A DNA stretch of 64,000 nucleotides from Pseudomonas fluorescens (GTDB lineage Bacteria; Pseudomonadota; Gammaproteobacteria; Pseudomonadales; Pseudomonadaceae), in the NCBI RefSeq assembly GCF_002022275.1, contig NZ_MSDF01000016.1:250301-314300 (forward strand), written 5' to 3'. Both the position numbers and the translations under genes were made by a program. This document shows positions 59,890-64,000 of the stretch, in pieces. The notes below the pieces were generated by a model. It was not told where the DNA came from and did not search any database. It saw only the letters and a program-made list of their open reading frames with translations. Within the stretch, counting starts at the first letter, position 1; every line of letters begins with the position of its first letter.

Positions 59890-60927
59890 ATGGCTGTTAA
59901 AAAGACTACTCAGAAAGAAGGCAGCTCGTGGGTCGGGGAAGTTGAAAAATATTCCCGTAAGATCTGGCTTGCTGGTTTAGGCGTGTACTCGAAGGTTAGC
60001 AGTGACGGCGGCAAATACTTCGAGACTTTGGTCAAGGACGGCGAAAAGGCCGAGAAGTTGACCAAAACCACGGTTGGTAAAAAAGTTGAAGCGGCCAAGG
60101 CAACTGCCGGTTCCGCCAAGTCGAGCATTTCTGACACCTGGGGCAAGTTGGAAGAGACTTTCGACAAACGCCTCAACAGTGCCATTTCGCGACTGGGCGT
60201 GCCGAGCAAGGCAGAGCTGAAGACGCTGCACAGCAAGGTCGACACCCTGACCAAGCAAATTGAAAAACTCACTGGCGCTAAAGTGGCTCCGGCTAAAACA
60301 GCAGCGGCCAAACCTGCTGCCAAGCCAGCCGCTAAAACCGCTGCTGCCAAACCGGCTGCCAAAACCGCAGCCAAGCCTCTGGTTAAAGCCGCCGCCAAAC
60401 CGGCTGCAAAACCTGCGGCCAAAGCTCCAGCCAAAGCGGCCGCAAAACCTGCCGCCAAGCCTGCTGCGAAAACTGCAGCGGCAAAACCAGCCGCCAAGCC
60501 TGCCGCGAAACCCGTGGCCGCTAAAGCTGCTGCCAAGCCTGCTGCAAAACCAGCTGCCAAGCCTGCTGCAAAACCAGCTGCCAAAGCCGCCGCAAAACCG
60601 GCAGCCAAACCAGCAGCTAAAACCGCTGCCGCCAAACCGGCTGCCAAGCCAGCCGCTGCGAAACCTGCAGCCAAGCCGGCCGCCGCAAAACCAGCAGCCA
60701 AGCCTGCTGCGGCAAAACCTGCCGCTGCCAAGCCAGCCGCCAAACCGGCTGCGGCGAAAAAGCCTGCGGTCGCCAAGAAGCCGGCTGCTCCAAAGCCAGC
60801 TGTTGCGGCCAAGCCTGCAACCCCTGCGCCAAGCGCTTCGACAGCCAACTCGGTGTCCGCACCAAGCCACGCTGCTACCACCCCGACTGCAACGCCGGTA
60901 ACCCCGACGCCCTCCAGTCAGTCCTGA
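59890..60927 (+). CDS. phaF: Phasin PhaF with histone-like repeat tail
   Basis: This 345-residue protein has an N-terminal phasin domain (about residues 1-130, KIWLAGLGVYSKV) homologous to PhaI. A long tail of Ala-Ala-Lys-Pro type repeats (about residues 135-305) resembles histone H1 and binds DNA, helping to distribute granules at cell division. It ends in a Pro/Ser/Thr-rich segment. The tail DNA is a GC-rich, repetitive stretch. It converges with phaD across a strong terminator. Confidence 0.95.
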   Translation: MAVKKTTQKEGSSWVGEVEKYSRKIWLAGLGVYSKVSSDGGKYFETLVKDGEKAEKLTKTTVGKKVEAAKATAGSAKSSISDTWGKLEETFDKRLNSAISRLGVPSKAELKTLHSKVDTLTKQIEKLTGAKVAPAKTAAAKPAAKPAAKTAAAKPAAKTAAKPLVKAAAKPAAKPAAKAPAKAAAKPAAKPAAKTAAAKPAAKPAAKPVAAKAAAKPAAKPAAKPAAKPAAKAAAKPAAKPAAKTAAAKPAAKPAAAKPAAKPAAAKPAAKPAAAKPAAAKPAAKPAAAKKPAVAKKPAAPKPAVAAKPATPAPSASTANSVSAPSHAATTPTATPVTPTPSSQS

Positions 60928-60942
60928 TTTTTTCAGGGCGTA

Positions 60943-60980
60943 AAAAAATGCCCGGCCTGCGAAGGTCGGGCATTTTTTAT
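60943..60980. terminator. Bidirectional rho-independent terminator
   Basis: A stem AATGCCCGGCCT/GGTCGGGCATT with A and T runs on both sides separates phaF from phaD. Confidence 0.92.
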
Positions 60981-61010
60981 TGGGATTTTTTTGAACGTCA
61001 CCGTTCCAAT

Positions 61011-61098
61011 GTGGGAGGGGGCTTGCTCCCGATAGCGGAGTGTCAGTCTGGAAATTTAACAACTGACACATTGCAATCGGGAGCAAGCCCCCTCCCAC
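61011..61098. repeat. REPIN, GGGGG subtype
   Basis: GTGGGAGGGGGCTTGCTCCC at the left and GGGAGCAAGCCCCCTCCCAC at the right. It is a distinct subtype with AGGGGG in place of AGCTGG and lies between the terminator and phaD. Confidence 0.9.
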
Positions 61099-61102
61099 AT
61101 TT

Positions 61103-61723
61103 TTAATCCGCGTCATCCAGATATTTCAGCGCGAACTTCTCGGTTGCGAGTCTTGCCGGCAGCAGGAGATGCGGCGCCACCAGCATCACGATCTGGTAAA
61201 CCACCACCCGCACCTCACCCTCACGGTCCAGAATCCGCTGATAATCCAGCGAGAACAGCAGGGTCAGGGTGATCTGTTCCACCAACTGCCCCAGCGCCTG
61301 CGTACCACTGACCAACTGCCCTGACGCCTTCAACCGCGCGAGCAACGAGGCCAGCGTACGCTTGAGTGCCGTCAGCAGGTTGCGAATGCCCTTGGCCAGT
61401 TTCGGCAGGCGACCCGCCAGGTTTGACAGGTCCTGAAACAGAAACCGGTAATGCGCCATGCGCTCAACGATCAGGTGCAGGAACAGCCAGTAATCTTCGG
61501 CCTTCAGCTGCGCATCTGCCGGCGGGTCAAGCAGCGGTGCCAACTCACATTGAAAGCGCTCGAACAAGCCGAGCACCAAGGGCTCCTTGCCATGGAAGTG
61601 GTAGTAGAGGTTGCCGGGGCTGATCCCCATTTCATTGGCCACCTCCATGGTCGACACGTTCGGCTCGCCCTTGTGGTTGAACAACTGCAGGGCACATTCA
61701 AGGATACGGTCGCGGGTCTTCAT
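61103..61723 (-). CDS. phaD: TetR-family regulator PhaD
   Basis: The product is 206 residues. The N-terminal helix-turn-helix VSTMEVANEMGISPGNLYYHFHGKEPL (about residues 24-50) is followed by the helical ligand domain. In Pseudomonas, PhaD activates phaC1 and phaI, sensing an acyl-CoA-type metabolite. It lies 27 bases downstream of phaC2 on the same strand and shares its transcript. Confidence 0.95.
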   Translation of the reverse strand: MKTRDRILECALQLFNHKGEPNVSTMEVANEMGISPGNLYYHFHGKEPLVLGLFERFQCELAPLLDPPADAQLKAEDYWLFLHLIVERMAHYRFLFQDLSNLAGRLPKLAKGIRNLLTALKRTLASLLARLKASGQLVSGTQALGQLVEQITLTLLFSLDYQRILDREGEVRVVVYQIVMLVAPHLLLPARLATEKFALKYLDDAD

Positions 61724-61750
61724 CCAGTCTTCTTAATGTGATCGTTGAGC

Positions 61751-63433
61751 TCAGCGTACGCGCACATAAGTGCCCGGCGCCGCTTCCATCGGTGGGTAGT
61801 TCTGGTTGCCCAGTGCGGTGAGGGTTTCGCGCTGCACGCCTGAGCGTTGTTGAATCCACGCCAGCCATTGCGGCCACCAACTGCCTTCGACGTGACGGGC
61901 GTCGTAATACCAGGCGCGCGGGTCGCTGCTCAGCTTGGGGTTTTCGACGTAGTTGGCCTTGGGGTTGCCCGGCGGGTTGAGGATGCTTTGAACATGGCCG
62001 CTGTTGGACAGCACGAAGCGCTTGTCGCCCCCCAGCAGTTGAGTGGAGCGATACACCGCATCCCACGGCGTGATGTGGTCGTTGATGCCAGCCACGCTGA
62101 AGCTGTCCACCGTGACCTTCTGTAAATCGATCGGCGTGCCGCAGACCTCCAGGCCGCCAGGATGGCTCAGCGGGTTGTGCTTGAAGAAGTCCAGCAAATC
62201 GCCATGCAGCGCGGCGGGCAGGCGCGTGTTGTCGTTGTTCCAGTACAGGATGTCGAAGGCCGGCGGTTCCTTGCCCAGCAGGTAGTTGTTGATCCAGTAA
62301 TTCCAGATCAGGTCATTGGGGCGCATCCAGGCGAACACCTTGGCCATGTCGCGGCCATCCAGCACGCCTTGCTGATAGGAGCGGCGCTTGGCGGACTCCA
62401 GGGTTTGCTCGTCGGCGAACAGCGTGGCGGGGCTGTCGATCTGGCTGTCCAGCAGGCTCACCAGGTAACTGGCGCTGGAGACGCGCCGCAGCTGGCGCTT
62501 GGCCTGCAAATGACCCTGCAGCGCAGCGATGGTCAGGCCGCCGGCACAGGCGCCCATCAGGTTGACCTCACGCGCACCGGTGATCGCCCGGCACACGTTA
62601 AGCGCTTCTTCCAGCGCCGCGACGTAGGTGGACAGACCCCATTCGCGGTGACGCACATCCGGGTTGCGCCAGCTGACCATGAAGGTCTGCAGACCGTTTT
62701 TCAGGGCGTACTGCACAAAGCTGTTGGCCGGGCTCAGGTCGAAAATATAGTACTTATTGATTTGCGGCGGCACGATCAGCAGCGGCTTGGCGTACTGTTT
62801 TTCACTCATGGGCTTGTACTGGATCAGCTCCAGCAGCTCGTTGCGAAACACCACAGAGCCTGGCGTAGTCGCTACCGTCTTGCCGACTTCAAAGGCGTGC
62901 TTGCTCACCTGACGTGGCAGGCCGTTGTTGTGCAGCAAGTCATCGAACAAGTTGCTGACGCCGCGCACCACGCTGTTGCCGCCGGAGTTGAGCAGCTCCT
63001 TGATCGCCAGCGGGTTGAGCAGGGTGTTGGACGGCGACACCGCATCGTTGAGCAGCGAGAAGGCAAAGTGCGCGCGGGCACGGTCATCGGCGCTCAGCGA
63101 GCTGTCGTCGATCCAGTGCCGGGTCTGTTTCTGCCAGCTCAGATAGGCTTGCAGGCTACGGCGGTAGAGTGGGTTGAGCTTCCAGGTCGGGTCAACAAAA
63201 CGGCCGTCGTTGGGATTGGGTTCGTGCACGGTTTCGCCCAGCAGCACGCGGCCCAATTGGCCGCCCAGGGCCAGGGCGTGACGTGCGGTGTGCACCGGGT
63301 TGCGCAGGCCATGGGCGGCGACGCTGCGCAGGGTCGACAGCAGGTCCCGGCCGCGCAGGCCGGTGATCGCGTTTTGCGCATTGATGAACGCGGCAGGGGT
63401 GGGGGCCGGGTTCGTCACGGGTCTTTCTCGCAT
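61751..63433 (-). CDS. phaC2: Class II PHA synthase PhaC2
   Basis: This 560-residue enzyme polymerises (R)-3-hydroxyacyl-CoA into medium-chain PHA. The lipase-like box GACAGG contains the nucleophile Cys near residue 296. WRNPDVRHREWGLSTY, VDSFSVAGINDHITPW (catalytic Asp) and LSNSGHVQS (catalytic His) complete the triad. The ATG at 63431-63433 (MRERPVTNPA) gives the normal length. It lies between phaZ and phaD. Confidence 0.96.
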   Translation of the reverse strand: MRERPVTNPAPTPAAFINAQNAITGLRGRDLLSTLRSVAAHGLRNPVHTARHALALGGQLGRVLLGETVHEPNPNDGRFVDPTWKLNPLYRRSLQAYLSWQKQTRHWIDDSSLSADDRARAHFAFSLLNDAVSPSNTLLNPLAIKELLNSGGNSVVRGVSNLFDDLLHNNGLPRQVSKHAFEVGKTVATTPGSVVFRNELLELIQYKPMSEKQYAKPLLIVPPQINKYYIFDLSPANSFVQYALKNGLQTFMVSWRNPDVRHREWGLSTYVAALEEALNVCRAITGAREVNLMGACAGGLTIAALQGHLQAKRQLRRVSSASYLVSLLDSQIDSPATLFADEQTLESAKRRSYQQGVLDGRDMAKVFAWMRPNDLIWNYWINNYLLGKEPPAFDILYWNNDNTRLPAALHGDLLDFFKHNPLSHPGGLEVCGTPIDLQKVTVDSFSVAGINDHITPWDAVYRSTQLLGGDKRFVLSNSGHVQSILNPPGNPKANYVENPKLSSDPRAWYYDARHVEGSWWPQWLAWIQQRSGVQRETLTALGNQNYPPMEAAPGTYVRVR

Positions 63434-63532
63434 GAGCCAACACTCCTTCGTCAAGCCATCAACAGGCACGCCAATCCAGAACCATAGTCGGTTTTGCCAG
63501 AGTTGCGCGGTAGGTCGTCCTGACCTGAACCT

Positions 63533-64000
63533 CTAAACCGCGGGTCGCGGGTGAATCACGGCGCGCAGGCGCTCCTCTTCGAGAAACTTCATGATGATCG
63601 GCGCCACAGCCTCGGCCCGGGTGATCAGGAACAAGTGGCCGTCATCGATGATGTGCAACTGTGCGTTGGGAATGCGCCAGGCCAGCATGCGCATGTTGAT
63701 CAGCGGGATCAGCGGGTCGTCGTCCCCGGCCAGCACCAGAGTGGGTTGGCGGATTTTGTGTAACCAGTGGATGCTGGTCCAGCCCAGCCCCGCGAACAGC
63801 TGCCAGTAGTAACCCAGCTTGCCGGCCGAGCGCACTTTGCTGGCGTGTTCGGCGGCGAGTTTCGAGTCGCGGCGGAATGAACCGCCATAAATCATCGGCG
63901 CAATACGCACCACGTGGGACGGCTGGATATACCGGCGCGGGCTGGCCATCAGCCACAGCACTTTCGGCTTGCCCGGCACCATCACCGCACCCGCCGCCGT
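63533..64000 (-). CDS. phaZ: Intracellular PHA depolymerase PhaZ (partial)
   Basis: The last 155 codons of phaZ are present; the start lies beyond the right edge. This alpha/beta hydrolase releases 3-hydroxy acids from PHA granules. In the visible part, GDDDPLIPL carries the probable catalytic Asp and DDGHLFLITR the probable catalytic His. The nucleophile Ser would be off the window. phaC1 is expected further right, giving the usual phaC1-phaZ-phaC2-phaD order. Confidence 0.93.
   Translation of the reverse strand, partial: TAAGAVMVPGKPKVLWLMASPRRYIQPSHVVRIAPMIYGGSFRRDSKLAAEHASKVRSAGKLGYYWQLFAGLGWTSIHWLHKIRQPTLVLAGDDDPLIPLINMRMLAWRIPNAQLHIIDDGHLFLITRAEAVAPIIMKFLEEERLRAVIHPRPAV

Noticed and set aside
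60290..60810. Regular repeats resembling a CRISPR or minisatellite array
   Set aside because: The repeats are codons for the Ala-Ala-Lys-Pro tail of PhaF, in frame, without spacers.

Overview
The window looks like a chromosomal segment of a Pseudomonas from the fluorescens group. The evidence is high G+C, the glnA/ntrBC region, a complete Pseudomonas-type hut locus (hutF divergent from hutCD, then hutU-Tu-XWV-H1-H2-Th-I-G), a class II medium-chain PHA locus (phaZ-phaC2-phaD converging on phaI-phaF), and at least eleven copies of the short REP/REPIN repeats typical of this group. No rRNA, tRNA, CRISPR array, insertion sequence or prophage was found. Almost everything is core metabolism; there is no obvious accessory island.

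Layout. 1-512: repeat-rich, non-coding, with degenerate tandem repeats, a strong terminator and a REP element. 513-3031: ntrC and ntrB (minus strand). 3306-5254: a short variable stretch between ntrBC and glnA, holding an unknown secreted protein, a periplasmic chorismate mutase, and a small DUF6124-like gene behind an unusual structured leader. 5326-6732: glnA, with a clear sigma54 promoter and three NtrC-like sites. 7067-10481: thiI and typA. 10627-20442: a YkgJ-type cysteine-cluster protein, glgP, a DUF2339/DUF3999 membrane pair, fbp and two small lipoproteins. 20555-36633: the hut locus for histidine and urocanate uptake and breakdown to glutamate. 36850-38852: an orphan choline-type binding protein and an esterase-like hydrolase. 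38956-40361: pip and dtd. 40629-44976: opgGH (periplasmic glucans). 45163-48725: a polar amino acid ABC transporter with two tandem binding proteins. 48787-52746: two tandem chemoreceptors. 52942-58928 (minus): ubiE-ubiJ-ubiB, hisI-hisE, tatA-tatB-tatC and rsmE. 59074-64000: the PHA locus, with phaZ cut by the right edge.

Functional logic. NtrBC, GlnA and the hut locus form a nitrogen module. Both glnA and hutU have GG-N10-GC sigma54 promoters. The hutU promoter also carries a perfect palindrome centred on the predicted transcription start, which fits HutC repression. The five-step hut pathway (HutH, HutU, HutI, HutF, HutG) is complete, with a urocanate carrier, a histidine carrier and a histidine ABC transporter.

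Best candidates for something undescribed. (1) The leader of the DUF6124-like gene has a sequence block present twice directly and once inverted. The inverted copy can pair either with the upstream copy or with the copy that contains the ribosome binding site, which suggests a translational switch. (2) HutH1 is an intact histidase homologue that has lost the Ala-Ser-Gly triad needed for the MIO cofactor. (3) A small hairpin element just after the ABC-transporter ATPase gene is flanked by a 12-base direct repeat, as if recently inserted, and two REPINs carry the same kind of 16-base tandem duplication of one arm. Start codons were reassigned from Shine-Dalgarno spacing and family length where needed.
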